Of a DNA stretch of 37,227 nt, positions 1 to 7,810 are shown in pieces. Made by a program: the position numbers and the translations under genes. Origin of the DNA: Deltaproteobacteria bacterium (lineage in GTDB: Bacteria; Myxococcota_A; UBA9042; PHBI01); NCBI GenBank assembly GCA_011526585.1, contig WYBB01000268.1:1-37227 (forward strand), written 5' to 3'. Each line of letters opens with the position of its first letter. The first letter of the stretch is position 1. The notes under the pieces are model-generated. The model saw nothing but the letters and a program-made list of their open reading frames with translations, did no database searches and was not told the origin of the DNA.

Positions 1-1448
1 ACCGGCAGATCGCTCGCGATCGGCACGAGGATCTCGTAGGTCTTCGAGCCGCGCGCCGGGATCGCCTCGAGCGGGTAGGTGCCGACCAGGATGGCGTTGT
101 CGGGCGAGAGCGTCTGCGTCAGCGACAGGTAGATGCGCAGGGTCCAGTCTTCGGGCGTCGGCAGGATCCCGGGGTTGTCGACCGTGGCGGTGAGCAGCAC
201 GCTGCCGCCCCAGTAGGTCGACAGCGGCGTGACCTGCACGTCGGTGAGCGCGAGGTCGTAACACTGCGGCTCCTCGTAGCGCATGGTGAAGGGGAAGGCG
301 GTGACGCCGACGTTGTTGTCCTCGTCGCTCTCGGCGATGACGCCGGTGGCGTCGACCTCGCCGATGATCCAGTAGGGGCCGTCGGCCAGGTCGGCGGGCA
401 CCGTCCAGGTCTTGAAGAAGCCGAGCTCGAAGCCGGCGGGCATGCTCTGCACGCGCGCGTTCTCCTCGCTGGCGAGCACGATCGGCAGGTCCTCGTCGCG
501 GTCCAGCGTCGGGTCGCTCGAGACCCAGAAGGCGTAGCGGAACTGGCGCGCCTCGGCCTCGCCCCCATTACGCAACCTGAAGGAATAACTGAGGTTATCG
601 CCCTGGGACACCACCAGGCCCTCGGGGATGGCGAGGTTCTCGAGCGCGAGGTCGGGCAGCCGACCGGCGGCCGGATCGACGAGGATGCTGTTGGTCGTCG
701 CGCGGTGGTTGTTCGTCTCCTGGCACTCGTTGACCACGCCGCCCGGGTCGGCGACGACGAAGACGTAGTAGGGCCCGGGCACGACGTCGGCCGGCAGGGT
801 GAAGCGCTCGCCGGCGAGGTCGCGCGAGCTGTCGGAGGTCAGCCCCGAGGCCATGCCGTCGACGACGAAGCCCTCGACCAGCCGATCGAGCCCGGCGTCG
901 TAACGATCGTCGACCGAGAGCGCGAGCGCGACCTCGAAGCTGCCGTCGATGCGGTCACCTTCGTTGCGCAGGCGCCCGCTCTGCAGCGCGAGCTCGGCCC
1001 CCGGCGGCACGTCGGTCGGCAGCCGCAGGGACACCTGGTCGAAGCGCAGATCGGCGCAGCCGAGCAGGTTGACGGTGACCACCGCATCGGCGGTCTTGAC
1101 GTCGCCGAGCTCGTTTCGGAGGTCGGCCTGCAGGATCACCGTGCTCGCGCCCGCGCGGTAGAACGGGAAGCTCAGCGTCGCCTCTTCGCCGGCGAGCACG
1201 TCGTCGACGATCCAGCGCAGCTGCAGGCGCTCGAGCTCGACGCCCTCGGCCTTCGCCGCGAAGTCGATCGTGATCGGCGTGTTGCCCGAGAGCGTGCTCG
1301 CCTCGATCGCCACGGTGAAGTCCGGCAGGATCGTGACCTCGGCCTCGGGCCCGCTCGTGTCGTCGGCCGGGCGCGCGCCGTCGTCGCCGCACGCGCCGAG
1401 CACGAGCATCGCCACGATCACTTCACGGTGGCGGCGTATCGCTTCCAT
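1..1448 (-). CDS. CARDB-repeat lipoprotein (3' end outside window)
   Basis: This frame stays open to the left edge, giving at least 482 residues. The N-terminus is a lipoprotein signal: a basic start, a short hydrophobic stretch and the lipobox LGAC with Cys20, so it is probably anchored in the outer membrane. After that come an Ig-like segment (about residues 35-125) and three CARDB-type beta-sandwich repeats, each opening with Asp-Leu and closing with an Asp/Glu-Asn-Asn-type motif (for example ECQETNNH, ESDEDNNV). CARDB modules generally mediate adhesion or protein contacts; no enzyme domain is visible. I chose ATG 1448 because GGCGAG lies just upstream; an in-frame ATG at 1466 would add six residues. 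It diverges from the tRNA nucleotidyltransferase gene. Codons near 555-600 are unusually A/T-rich for this gene. The substrate or partner is unknown. Confidence 0.85.
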   Translation of the reverse strand, partial: MEAIRRHREVIVAMLVLGACGDDGARPADDTSGPEAEVTILPDFTVAIEASTLSGNTPITIDFAAKAEGVELERLQLRWIVDDVLAGEEATLSFPFYRAGASTVILQADLRNELGDVKTADAVVTVNLLGCADLRFDQVSLRLPTDVPPGAELALQSGRLRNEGDRIDGSFEVALALSVDDRYDAGLDRLVEGFVVDGMASGLTSDSSRDLAGERFTLPADVVPGPYYVFVVADPGGVVNECQETNNHRATTNSILVDPAAGRLPDLALENLAIPEGLVVSQGDNLSYSFRLRNGGEAEARQFRYAFWVSSDPTLDRDEDLPIVLASEENARVQSMPAGFELGFFKTWTVPADLADGPYWIIGEVDATGVIAESDEDNNVGVTAFPFTMRYEEPQCYDLALTDVQVTPLSTYWGGSVLLTATVDNPGILPTPEDWTLRIYLSLTQTLSPDNAILVGTYPLEAIPARGSKTYEILVPIASDLP

Positions 1449-1511
1449 CTCGCCTCGCCCTCTCATGGACCGACCCGCCGGACCCGCTCCGGTCTCGTCG
1501 ACGCGCGCCGG

Positions 1512-1540
1512 TTGACATCGCTTCGGCGCGAGCCTACCGC
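1512..1540 (+). promoter_or_regulatory. Candidate promoter of the tRNA nucleotidyltransferase gene
   Basis: A perfect -35 hexamer TTGACA (1512-1517) is followed by a 17-bp spacer and TACCGC (1535-1540). The -10 is weak, but other good promoter candidates in the window also begin TAC. The predicted transcription start is near 1547, which fits the ATG at 1592. Confidence 0.45.
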
Positions 1541-1551
1541 AAAGCTCCGGT

Positions 1552-1570
1552 CGCTGCCACGGTGGCAGCG
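1552..1570. promoter_or_regulatory. 19-bp perfect palindrome, candidate operator or 5' UTR hairpin
   Basis: CGCTGCCAC and GTGGCAGCG are perfect 9-bp arms around a single G. The palindrome begins about 11 bases past the predicted -10, so it would overlap the transcription start or the first bases of the leader. It contains a GTG at 1562 that could otherwise be read as a start codon. Confidence 0.4.
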
Positions 1571-1591
1571 CCCCCGCCCCCCGAAGGTGCG

Positions 1592-2797
1592 ATGCTCCCG
1601 GCCGACCCGCTCCACGAAGGTGCCCTCACGGTGGTGCGCACGCTGCGCGCCGCGGGCTTCCAGGCCCTCTTCGCCGGCGGCTGCGTGCGCGACCGCGTGC
1701 TCGGCCTCGTGCCCAAGGACTACGACGTCGCCACCGACGCCACGCCCGAGGAGGTCATGCCACTCTTCTCGCGCTCGATCCCGGTCGGCGTGCAGTTCGG
1801 CGTCGTGCGCGTCATCGTCGAGCACCGCGAGTACGAGGTGGCGACCTTCCGCGCCGAGGCGGACTACAGCGACGGCCGCCGCCCGGGCGAGGTGCGCTGG
1901 GCCGACGCGCGCGCCGACGTCTTGCGCCGCGACTTCACGATCAACGGCCTGCTCGAGGACCCGCTAGCGCCCGGCGGCGGCGAGGTGCTCGACTTCGTCG
2001 GCGGGCGCGCCGACCTCGAGGCCGGCGTCGTGCGCGCGATCGGGCAACCGCGCGAGCGCTTCCTCGTAGACCCCCTCAGGCTCCTGCGCGGTGTGCGCTT
2101 CGCGGCGCGCATGGGTTTTGCGATCGCGCCCGAGACCTGGGAGGCCACGCGCGAGCTCGCGCCGCTCATCACGCGCGTGTCACCCGAGCGCATCGGCGAC
2201 GAGCTCGATCGCATCGTCACCCAGGGCCACCAGGCCCGCGGCCTCGAGCTCCTCGCCGGCGCCGGCCTGCTCGCGCACGTGCTGCCCGAGCTCGCCCCGC
2301 CCTCCGAGCTCACGCGCTGCATCGCGCGCCTCGCCCACCTCGGCCAGTGTGATCCGCACCTCGGCTGGGGCGCGACGCTCTTCGATGTCGCGCCGATGGT
2401 CGAGCCGATCGGCACGCGGCTCCGCTGGTCGCGTGCGCGCCTGCGCGACGTCGGCGAGGTGATCGACACCGCCTGGCGCGTGACGCGCTGGCCCGCGCTC
2501 TCGCTCGCCGAGAAGAAGCGCGCCGCACGCCGCCCGACCTTCGGCGCCGCGCTGGTCATCGCCGGCGCCGCCGGCTGCCGCGCCGAAGAACACACCGCCC
2601 GCGGCGAGGCCGTCGGCTGGGGCCCCGACGATCTGCATCCGCGCCCGCTGCTCGGCGGCGAGGATCTCAAGCGCGCCGGCCACCTCCCCGGCCCGGCCTT
2701 CAAGCTCGCGCTCGACGCGCTCGAGACCGCGCAGCTCGAGGGGCGGGCGACGACCGGCGACGACGCCTGGGCCGTCGTGCGACCGTTCTTGTCGTGA
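1592..2797 (+). CDS. CCA tRNA nucleotidyltransferase / poly(A) polymerase family protein
   Basis: The enzyme adds nucleotides without a template to RNA 3' ends: CCA on tRNA, or poly(A) on other RNA. The class II nucleotidyltransferase head is clear: GGCVRD at residues 29-34, the catalytic pair in DYD (D43, D45), the GVQFGVVRV strand, and RRDFTING (112-119) for the RNA and nucleotide-binding neck. The C-terminus has the usual PLLGG-DLK-PGPAFK-QLEG pattern. There is no HD phosphohydrolase domain. At 401 residues it is of normal length. ATG 1592 is preceded by GAAGG at 4 bases, whereas the alternative GTG at 1562 has no ribosome site and lies inside a palindrome. The one tRNA in the window already encodes CCA, so if this is a CCA enzyme, its role there would be repair. 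It converges on thrC with a 6-bp gap. Confidence 0.88.
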   Translation: MLPADPLHEGALTVVRTLRAAGFQALFAGGCVRDRVLGLVPKDYDVATDATPEEVMPLFSRSIPVGVQFGVVRVIVEHREYEVATFRAEADYSDGRRPGEVRWADARADVLRRDFTINGLLEDPLAPGGGEVLDFVGGRADLEAGVVRAIGQPRERFLVDPLRLLRGVRFAARMGFAIAPETWEATRELAPLITRVSPERIGDELDRIVTQGHQARGLELLAGAGLLAHVLPELAPPSELTRCIARLAHLGQCDPHLGWGATLFDVAPMVEPIGTRLRWSRARLRDVGEVIDTAWRVTRWPALSLAEKKRAARRPTFGAALVIAGAAGCRAEEHTARGEAVGWGPDDLHPRPLLGGEDLKRAGHLPGPAFKLALDALETAQLEGRATTGDDAWAVVRPFLS

Positions 2798-2803
2798 GCC
2801 CGC

Positions 2804-4153
2804 TCAGATCCCCAGCCGCGCCCTGAGGGCGTCGACGACCGGGCCGAGCTTCGCCTCGACGCCGAGCGGCGGGTTGCGATGCCGCGCGGCGAGGCCGTCG
2901 AGGCGCGCGCTGCCGTCGAGATCGCCCTTGTGGTAGGCGACCTTCGAATCGGTGAACTTCAAGCCGTGCGCGGTCGAGACGACGACGACCCGCTCGTCCG
3001 CCTTGATCGTTCCGGCGCCGACGAGCTTCTCCAGCGCAGCCAGCGCCACGCCCGTGTGCGGGCAGGTGAAGAGGCCGGTCCGGTCGGCGCGCGCGCACGC
3101 GTCGAGCAGCTCGGCCTCGCTCGCCTGTTCGACCACGCCGCGCGTCGCTCGCAAGGCGCTGATGGCGCGCCCCATCGAGACCGGGTCGCCGATCTGGATC
3201 GCCGAGGCGAAGGTCGTGCCCGCCTTGACCGGCTGCACGTCCTCGAAGCCGCTCTGGAACGCGCGGTAGAGCGGGTTGGCGCGCGCGGCCTGCGCGACCG
3301 CCAGGCGCGGCAGCGGCCCGTCGACCACGCCGAGCTCGCGCATCATCGCGAAGCCCTTGTAGAGCGCGTAGACGTTGCCGAGGTTGCCGCCCGGCACGAC
3401 GACCCAGTCGGGCAGCTCCCAGCCGAGCTGCTGCGCGATCTCGATCGCCACGGTCTTCTGCCCCTCGAGCCTGAGCGGGTTCATCGAGTTGGCGAGGTAG
3501 ATCGGCAGCGCCTCGACGACCTCCTGCACGATGCGCATGCACCCGTCGAAGTCGGTGTCGAGCGAGAGCACGATCGCGCCGTTGGCGATCGGCTGCACGA
3601 GCTGCGCGATCGAGATCTTGTCGGCCGGCAGGAAGACGACGGCCGGGATCTCCGCCAGCGCCGCGTAGGCCGAGAGCGCCGCCGAGGTGTCCCCGGTCGA
3701 GGCGCAGCCGATCGCGGCGATCTTCGCGAGCCCGAGGCGCCGCATGCGGTTGACCTGCGAGACCAGGACGGTCATGCCCCAGTCCTTGAAGGAGCCGGTG
3801 TGGGTGTGGCCGCACTGTTTGATCCACAGCGACGCGAGGCCCAGCTCGCGCCCGAGGCGCGGCACCGGCAGGAGCTGGGTGTTGCCTTCGCCCAGCGTGA
3901 GGATGTGCTGCTCGTCGATCGCGGGCAGCACCCACTCGCGCTTGCCCCAGACGCCGCTGCGATCCGGGTAGCCGCGCGCGCCGGCACGCCGATCGAAGAG
4001 CTCGCGCCAGCCGGCCCCGGTGCGCGCCTCGGCCAGCGCGGCGAGATCATGGGCGACATCGAGCAGCCCGCCGCCCGGTGCGCGGTAGACGACGGTGTCC
4101 AGGCTCCAGGCGCCAAGGGTCGGTTCATCGAAGCTTCGGTACTCGGCCAACAC
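2804..4153 (-). CDS. thrC: Threonine synthase
   Basis: Converts O-phosphohomoserine to threonine using pyridoxal phosphate in the cytoplasm. The PLP lysine is K123 in TGSFKDWG. The fold II PLP core follows with CASTGDTSAALSAYAA and the phosphate-binding glycine loop VVPGGNLGNVYA. Residues 21-37 (VVYRAPGGGLLDVAHDL) look like the N-terminal zinc ribbon of longer threonine synthases, but with the cysteines lost. The start chosen is GTG 4153, because AAAGGA sits 6 bases upstream. The frame remains open to an ATG at 4348, but that would add 65 residues of poor coding character and would overlap the start of the divergent kinase gene. At 449 residues the length is normal. It lies tail to tail with the nucleotidyltransferase gene and is not in an operon with other threonine genes here. 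Confidence 0.92.
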   Translation of the reverse strand: MLAEYRSFDEPTLGAWSLDTVVYRAPGGGLLDVAHDLAALAEARTGAGWRELFDRRAGARGYPDRSGVWGKREWVLPAIDEQHILTLGEGNTQLLPVPRLGRELGLASLWIKQCGHTHTGSFKDWGMTVLVSQVNRMRRLGLAKIAAIGCASTGDTSAALSAYAALAEIPAVVFLPADKISIAQLVQPIANGAIVLSLDTDFDGCMRIVQEVVEALPIYLANSMNPLRLEGQKTVAIEIAQQLGWELPDWVVVPGGNLGNVYALYKGFAMMRELGVVDGPLPRLAVAQAARANPLYRAFQSGFEDVQPVKAGTTFASAIQIGDPVSMGRAISALRATRGVVEQASEAELLDACARADRTGLFTCPHTGVALAALEKLVGAGTIKADERVVVVSTAHGLKFTDSKVAYHKGDLDGSARLDGLAARHRNPPLGVEAKLGPVVDALRARLGI

Positions 4154-4212
4154 CTTCAATCCTTTGTGGTTCAACGCACCTTCGCGGGTCCAAACAACTT
4201 TCTCGACGCGGC

Positions 4213-4241
4213 TTGTCGAACCGCCCGTCTTCCAATACCGT
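4213..4241 (+). promoter_or_regulatory. Candidate promoter of the PEGA kinase gene
   Basis: TTGTCG (4213-4218), a 17-bp spacer and TACCGT (4236-4241) lie about 106 bases before the kinase ATG. The thrC start is on the other side of the same intergenic region. The match to consensus is moderate. Confidence 0.35.
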
Positions 4242-4347
4242 ACCGTAGCCGCTTGCGGGAGGTCTCGATCCCCAAGCAGACACCTCGTGCGCCGCCTGCG
4301 AACCGCGCGCGACGAGAGCCCCTCCGGTAACCGGGAACCTGCCTGCA

Positions 4348-6651
4348 ATGAGCGAAACAGAGAACCAACCGCTGCCCCGTCAGTTCGGTAAGTACGTCCT
4401 GGTCAGAAAGATCGCCCAGGGCGGCATGGCGGAGATCTTCAAGGCGAAGACCGCCGGCGCCGAGGGCTTCGAAAAAGAGGTGGTCATCAAGCGGATCCTG
4501 CCGCACTTCACGGAGGATGAGTCCTTCGTCAAGATGTTCATCGACGAGGCGGCGATCACGTCGAAGCTGCAGCACGCCAACATCGTGCAGATCTTCGACT
4601 TCGACGTCTGCGAGGGCAGCTACTACATCGCCATGGAGCTCATCGAGGGCGTCGACCTGAAGAAGGTCATCGACGTCGGGCTCAAGGTGGGTCACCCGCT
4701 CTCCATCGCCCAGGTCGTCTGGATCATGATGGAGATCTCCAAGGGGCTGCACTACGCGCACACCAAGGAGTACAAGGGCCAGCCCCTCAACATCGTGCAC
4801 CGCGACATCTCGCCGCACAACGCGATGGTGAGCTACCAGGGCGAGGTCAAGCTGATGGACTTCGGCATCGCCAAGGCGGCCCAGCGGTCGACCAAGACGA
4901 TGGCCGGCACCGTCAAGGGCAAGGTCGCCTACATGTCGCCGGAGCAGGCGCGCGGCAAGCCCCTCGACGGCCGCTCCGACCTCTTCGCGCTGGGCATCAT
5001 GCTCTGGGAGATGCTGACCGGAAAGCGCCTCTTCCTCGGCGACTCGGACTTCGAGACGCTGACGAACGTGCTCAAGAACGAGGCGCCGCCCCCTTCGCAG
5101 CTCAACCCGAAGGTGCCCAAGGAGGTCGACGACATCGTCGCCAAGGCGCTCAAGAAGGACCGCGACCAGCGCTACGAGAACGTCGAGGCCTTCGCCCGCG
5201 ATCTCACGCGCTGGTACTACTCGAACGTCACCGACCTCGAGAAGGAGTCCCTGAAGAACTTCATGCAGGTGGTCTTCAAGGACGAGATCGCCACGCTGGC
5301 GGCGCTCAGCGCCGAAGAGCGGGGAATCCACCACCCGGCCGCGCGCCCGGCGACCACCCCGGCCCCCGCCCCCTCGGCGCCCGCCCGCCGCGAGAGCCCG
5401 GCGCCGGCCCCGGCCCCGGCCGACGCGAGCTCGGCGCCGACGCTGCTCGAGGGGCAGGTCAGCCAGCAGGCGCTCATGCAGCAGATCCGGCCGGGCTCGC
5501 AGCCGGCCACGGCGGCCCCCGCGCCGACCCAGCACGCGACCGGGTCGTACGCCAACCTGCTGCCGCCGGAGAACAAGTCGAAGACGTGGCTGTGGATCCT
5601 GCTCGTGCTGCTGCTCGGTGGCGGCGGCGCGGCGGCCGCGATCATCATGACCTCGGGCGGGGGCGAGGCGCCCAAGCAGCCGGAGGTGCCGAGGGAGACC
5701 GGGGAGCTCCTGCTCTCGGTGGAGCCGAAGGAGGCCAAGATCACCGTCGACGGCAAGCCGGCCGAAGAGAAGGTGACCGGGCTCGAGGTCGGCAAGAAGG
5801 TCAAGGTCGTCGCCGAGGCGCCGGGCTATCAGCGCTACGAGGCCTACGTCACCATCGAGAAGGGCGGCACGGTGCACAAGTTCGCGCTCGAGAAGGAGCG
5901 CGAGAAGGTGAACCTCGTCATCGAGGCCGGCGGCGACAACCAGGCGATCATCAAAGTCGACGGCAAGCCCTTCGGCACCGGCCAGAAGATGTACGAGGGC
6001 TTCAAGGGCGACACCATCACCGTCGAGATCACGCCGAGCGATGGAGGCGAGGCCATCAAGCGCGAGGTCCTGCTCGACGGCAGGCAGGCGGTCCTGTCGA
6101 TCCCGGTCGGGGCCAAGGACGCCAAGCTGCGGCTGAAGCTCGAGACCGCCGGCGCGACCGTCACGGCGTCCAAGGGCACGGTGGCGGTCGCCCCGGATGG
6201 CAGCATGGCGGAAGTCTCGGGACTCAAGGTCGGCGAGTCCGTCGAGGTGACGATTGAGAAGGCCGACCACGAGGCCCGCAAGGAGAACGTGCTCTTGAAC
6301 GCGCCGGACGTCGAGCTGACGATCAAGCTCGCCAAGAAGGCCGCGGCGACTCCGACGCCGACCCCGTCTCCCACGCCGACCCCGACGCCGACCCCTGCTC
6401 CCACCCCCACGCCGACCCCGACCCCTGCTCCCACCCCCACCGCCAAGGCCAACGGCGCCGTCGCGATCACCGCGCGCCCCTGGGCCCAGATCATGGTGGA
6501 CGGACGCCCGTCCGGCACCACCCCCAAGACCGTGCAGCTCCCCCCGGGCAGCCACTCGATCACCCTGACGAACGGCGGTCGCACCGTGACCAAGGCCGTC
6601 ACCGTCAAGTCGGGCGGAACCCACAACGTCTTTCACGACTTCCAGGAATAG
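4348..6651 (+). CDS. Transmembrane Ser/Thr protein kinase with PEGA domains
   Basis: A eukaryotic-like kinase of 767 residues. The cytoplasmic kinase domain covers about residues 14-285, with ATP lysine K48 (VVIKRIL), catalytic HRDISPHN starting at 151, DFG at 171-173 and the activation-segment motif MSPEQARG. An Ala/Pro-rich linker (about 330-410) leads to a single membrane helix at about 412-434. Outside are a PEGA domain (about 452-515), two further beta-rich segments, a Thr-Pro repeat stalk (about 666-697) and a final PEGA domain (about 704-767). PEGA domains are thought to bind surface polysaccharide or protein, so this could be a cell-envelope sensor kinase; the signal and targets are unknown. 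ATG 4348 has only a weak ribosome site. Such kinases are abundant in Myxococcota. No partner phosphatase is adjacent. Confidence 0.93.
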   Translation: MSETENQPLPRQFGKYVLVRKIAQGGMAEIFKAKTAGAEGFEKEVVIKRILPHFTEDESFVKMFIDEAAITSKLQHANIVQIFDFDVCEGSYYIAMELIEGVDLKKVIDVGLKVGHPLSIAQVVWIMMEISKGLHYAHTKEYKGQPLNIVHRDISPHNAMVSYQGEVKLMDFGIAKAAQRSTKTMAGTVKGKVAYMSPEQARGKPLDGRSDLFALGIMLWEMLTGKRLFLGDSDFETLTNVLKNEAPPPSQLNPKVPKEVDDIVAKALKKDRDQRYENVEAFARDLTRWYYSNVTDLEKESLKNFMQVVFKDEIATLAALSAEERGIHHPAARPATTPAPAPSAPARRESPAPAPAPADASSAPTLLEGQVSQQALMQQIRPGSQPATAAPAPTQHATGSYANLLPPENKSKTWLWILLVLLLGGGGAAAAIIMTSGGGEAPKQPEVPRETGELLLSVEPKEAKITVDGKPAEEKVTGLEVGKKVKVVAEAPGYQRYEAYVTIEKGGTVHKFALEKEREKVNLVIEAGGDNQAIIKVDGKPFGTGQKMYEGFKGDTITVEITPSDGGEAIKREVLLDGRQAVLSIPVGAKDAKLRLKLETAGATVTASKGTVAVAPDGSMAEVSGLKVGESVEVTIEKADHEARKENVLLNAPDVELTIKLAKKAAATPTPTPSPTPTPTPTPAPTPTPTPTPAPTPTAKANGAVAITARPWAQIMVDGRPSGTTPKTVQLPPGSHSITLTNGGRTVTKAVTVKSGGTHNVFHDFQE
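6343..6444 (+). repeat. Thr-Pro-encoding microsatellite in the kinase stalk
   Basis: Imperfect repeats of ACGCCGACCCC and ACCCCTGCTCCC units encode alternating Thr-Pro with occasional Ala/Ser-Pro. The stalk separates the last PEGA domain from the membrane-proximal part. Such tracts can change in length by replication slippage without breaking the frame if whole 6-bp units change. Confidence 0.75.
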
Positions 6652-6846
6652 CGCGCACCCGCGCCCGCCTGTGGAGACCAAGCAGACCTTTACGTCTGCC
6701 GAGGAATCGCTGCGCGCTCCTGCGGTCGCTCGAACACGTCGACCGATGGTGCGCCGCGGCGCTCGCCGAGCGTGCGCAAGAGGAGCGCCCGTGACCTTCG
6801 TGGCCATCGGCGATCCGTCACGGTCGGCGTGTGTGCCGCGAAGACT
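6652..6846. other. Intergenic stretch without recognised features
   Basis: These 195 bases lie between the kinase stop and the tRNA 3' end. A small GCAGAC/GTCTGC inverted repeat is present near 6690-6707, but it has no U-tract. I see no gene or convincing terminator. Confidence 0.4.
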
Positions 6847-6922
6847 TGGAGCGGGAAACGGGACTCGAACCCGCGACCTCAACCTTGGCAAGGTTGCGCT
6901 CTACCAACTGAGCTATTCCCGC
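6847..6922 (-). tRNA. tRNA-Gly (anticodon GCC)
   Basis: A 76-nt tRNA folds completely: acceptor GCGGGAA pairs with TTCCCGC, the D arm is GCTC...GAGC, and the anticodon arm is CAACC-TTGCCAA-GGTTG with GCC. The T arm has GGTTCGAGTC. The discriminator is U and the 3' CCA is encoded. The anticodon reads GGC and GGU, the major Gly codons of this GC-rich genome. Confidence 0.96.
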
Positions 6923-6990
6923 GTCGTCCTCATGCGAGCTGAGTGGCTTGGTGGGCCGCTCTGCGCCTCGTCGGCGCCGACGTGAAAGGG

Positions 6991-7019
6991 CTTGTACTCA
7001 AGGCCCCCGAGGGTGTCAA
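6991..7019 (-). promoter_or_regulatory. Promoter of tRNA-Gly
   Basis: On the minus strand a perfect TTGACA (7019-7014) is followed by a 17-bp spacer and TACAAG (6996-6991). The predicted transcription start is near 6984, about 60 bases before the mature tRNA 5' end, leaving a short leader for RNase P to remove. Confidence 0.65.
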
Positions 7020-7040
7020 TGACATTTTCGGGGACGCTGT

Positions 7041-7190
7041 TCAGAGGGTGTTTTGATATTCCGCGAGCCGTGATGGATGCTAGACGTCGGAGCCCCGAGG
7101 AGCGAGGCCTACTGGTGGTAGGTCGCAGCGACGAGGGGCTCCGACAACGACGCAGACACGCGGCGCAGCCAATATCAAAACACCCTCTCA
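7041..7190. mobile_element. MITE-like non-autonomous element, 144 bp with TCA target duplication
   Basis: Perfect 17-bp terminal inverted repeats, GAGGGTGTTTTGATATT (7044-7060) and its reverse complement (7171-7187), are flanked by a 3-bp direct repeat TCA (7041-7043 and 7188-7190). Inside is a second perfect inverted pair, GTCGGAGCCCC (7086-7096) and GGGGCTCCGAC (7135-7145). Within that is a smaller stem, GGCCTAC/GTAGGTC, with one G-U pair. The whole element could form a long hairpin. It encodes no protein. The terminal GAGGGTGTT and the short duplication resemble ends of IS5-group elements, but that assignment is only a suggestion. The right-hand TCA is also the stop codon (TGA on the minus strand) of the neighbouring gene. 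Confidence 0.85.
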
Positions 7191-7661
7191 GGGCGCGGCG
7201 ACGGCCTGCGGAGCATCCTGGCCGTACTTTTCGACCAGCGCCGCCAGCTCGGGGATCGACTGCTCGACGTGGGCCAGCGCCGAGGGCCGCAGGCGGTGGT
7301 AGAACTTCGCCGCGGTCTTGTGCTTGGTCGTCTCGGCGCGCGCGTCGGTGACCGCGATGAGCGCCTCGGACACGCGCACCCGCTCCTGCACGAGGTAGGC
7401 GGACAGCGGCCCGGCGACGCGTCGCTCGGCGTGCTCCTTCTCGAAGCCGGCGAGCTTCTCGACCCACTCGTCGAGGAGCGCATCGACCACGCCCTCGACG
7501 AAGCGCGGCTTGATCATCTTGACCGAGCTGTAGGCGCCCTTGACCGCGATCCCGGTAAAGCCCTTGGTCGACTTCACGGCGTGGTCGATGAGCTTGACGC
7601 AGTCATCGACGAGCAACGGGCGGACTTCCGGGGCCAGCAGACGGTCTGAGATCGATGCCAT
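7188..7661 (-). CDS. DUF6918-like conserved protein of unknown function
   Basis: A 157-residue, mostly helical protein with no signal peptide or membrane helix. The pattern of an N-terminal ISDRLLAPEVRP, a central GITA-like GIAVKGAY segment, a LLDEWVEKL helix and VTDARAETTKHK near the C-terminus resembles the uncharacterised DUF6918 family known mostly from actinobacteria. I recall this family from memory, so treat the name as tentative. No catalytic motif is visible. ATG 7661 has an excellent ribosome site, GAAGGAG at 6 bases, lying directly after a hairpin in the leader. The stop codon is inside the target duplication of the MITE-like element, so the insertion left the protein intact. Confidence 0.75.
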   Translation of the reverse strand: MASISDRLLAPEVRPLLVDDCVKLIDHAVKSTKGFTGIAVKGAYSSVKMIKPRFVEGVVDALLDEWVEKLAGFEKEHAERRVAGPLSAYLVQERVRVSEALIAVTDARAETTKHKTAAKFYHRLRPSALAHVEQSIPELAALVEKYGQDAPQAVAAP

Positions 7662-7790
7662 GGAGCACTCCTTCGCGCCCGGCGCGTCCCGGCGCGAGGC
7701 GAGAGCCTTCGCACAAAGGCCGCATCGGTTCCAAAGGTTTTCCGCGTTGACCCACGATCAAACCGCGTCGGGCGTGAGCTTGCGCACCGT
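7662..7790 (-). repeat. Leader repeat R1 (hrpB-tail-like sequence plus gene leader)
   Basis: On the minus strand this stretch matches R2 (8880-9049) almost throughout. Both start with a copy of the last hrpB codons (ACGGYGCGCAAGCTCA, then GACGCGG and a TGA). Both continue with GGCCTKTGTGCGAAGGCTC, a GCGCC hairpin, a GGAG-type ribosome site and ATGGCA. R1 lacks the 11-bp tandem array of R2. It precedes the DUF6918-like gene. Confidence 0.8.
7673..7697 (-). promoter_or_regulatory. Leader hairpin next to the ribosome site (R1)
   Basis: On the minus strand TCGCGCC (7697-7691) can pair with GGCGCGA (7679-7673) around an 11-nt loop. The 3' arm runs directly into AAGGAG, so the stem could limit ribosome access. 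The same stem occurs in R2 at 8891-8915. Confidence 0.4.
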
Positions 7791-7810
7791 CGACTCGATG
7801 TCCGTCGGCC

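Noticed and set aside
4349..6891. A minus-strand frame opposite the kinase that extends through the tRNA
   Set aside because: It is a mirror of kinase codons and of a tRNA gene, with no domain character.
6671..6985. A 104-codon plus-strand frame spanning the tRNA
   Set aside because: It reads through a structurally perfect tRNA on the other strand and has no ribosome site.
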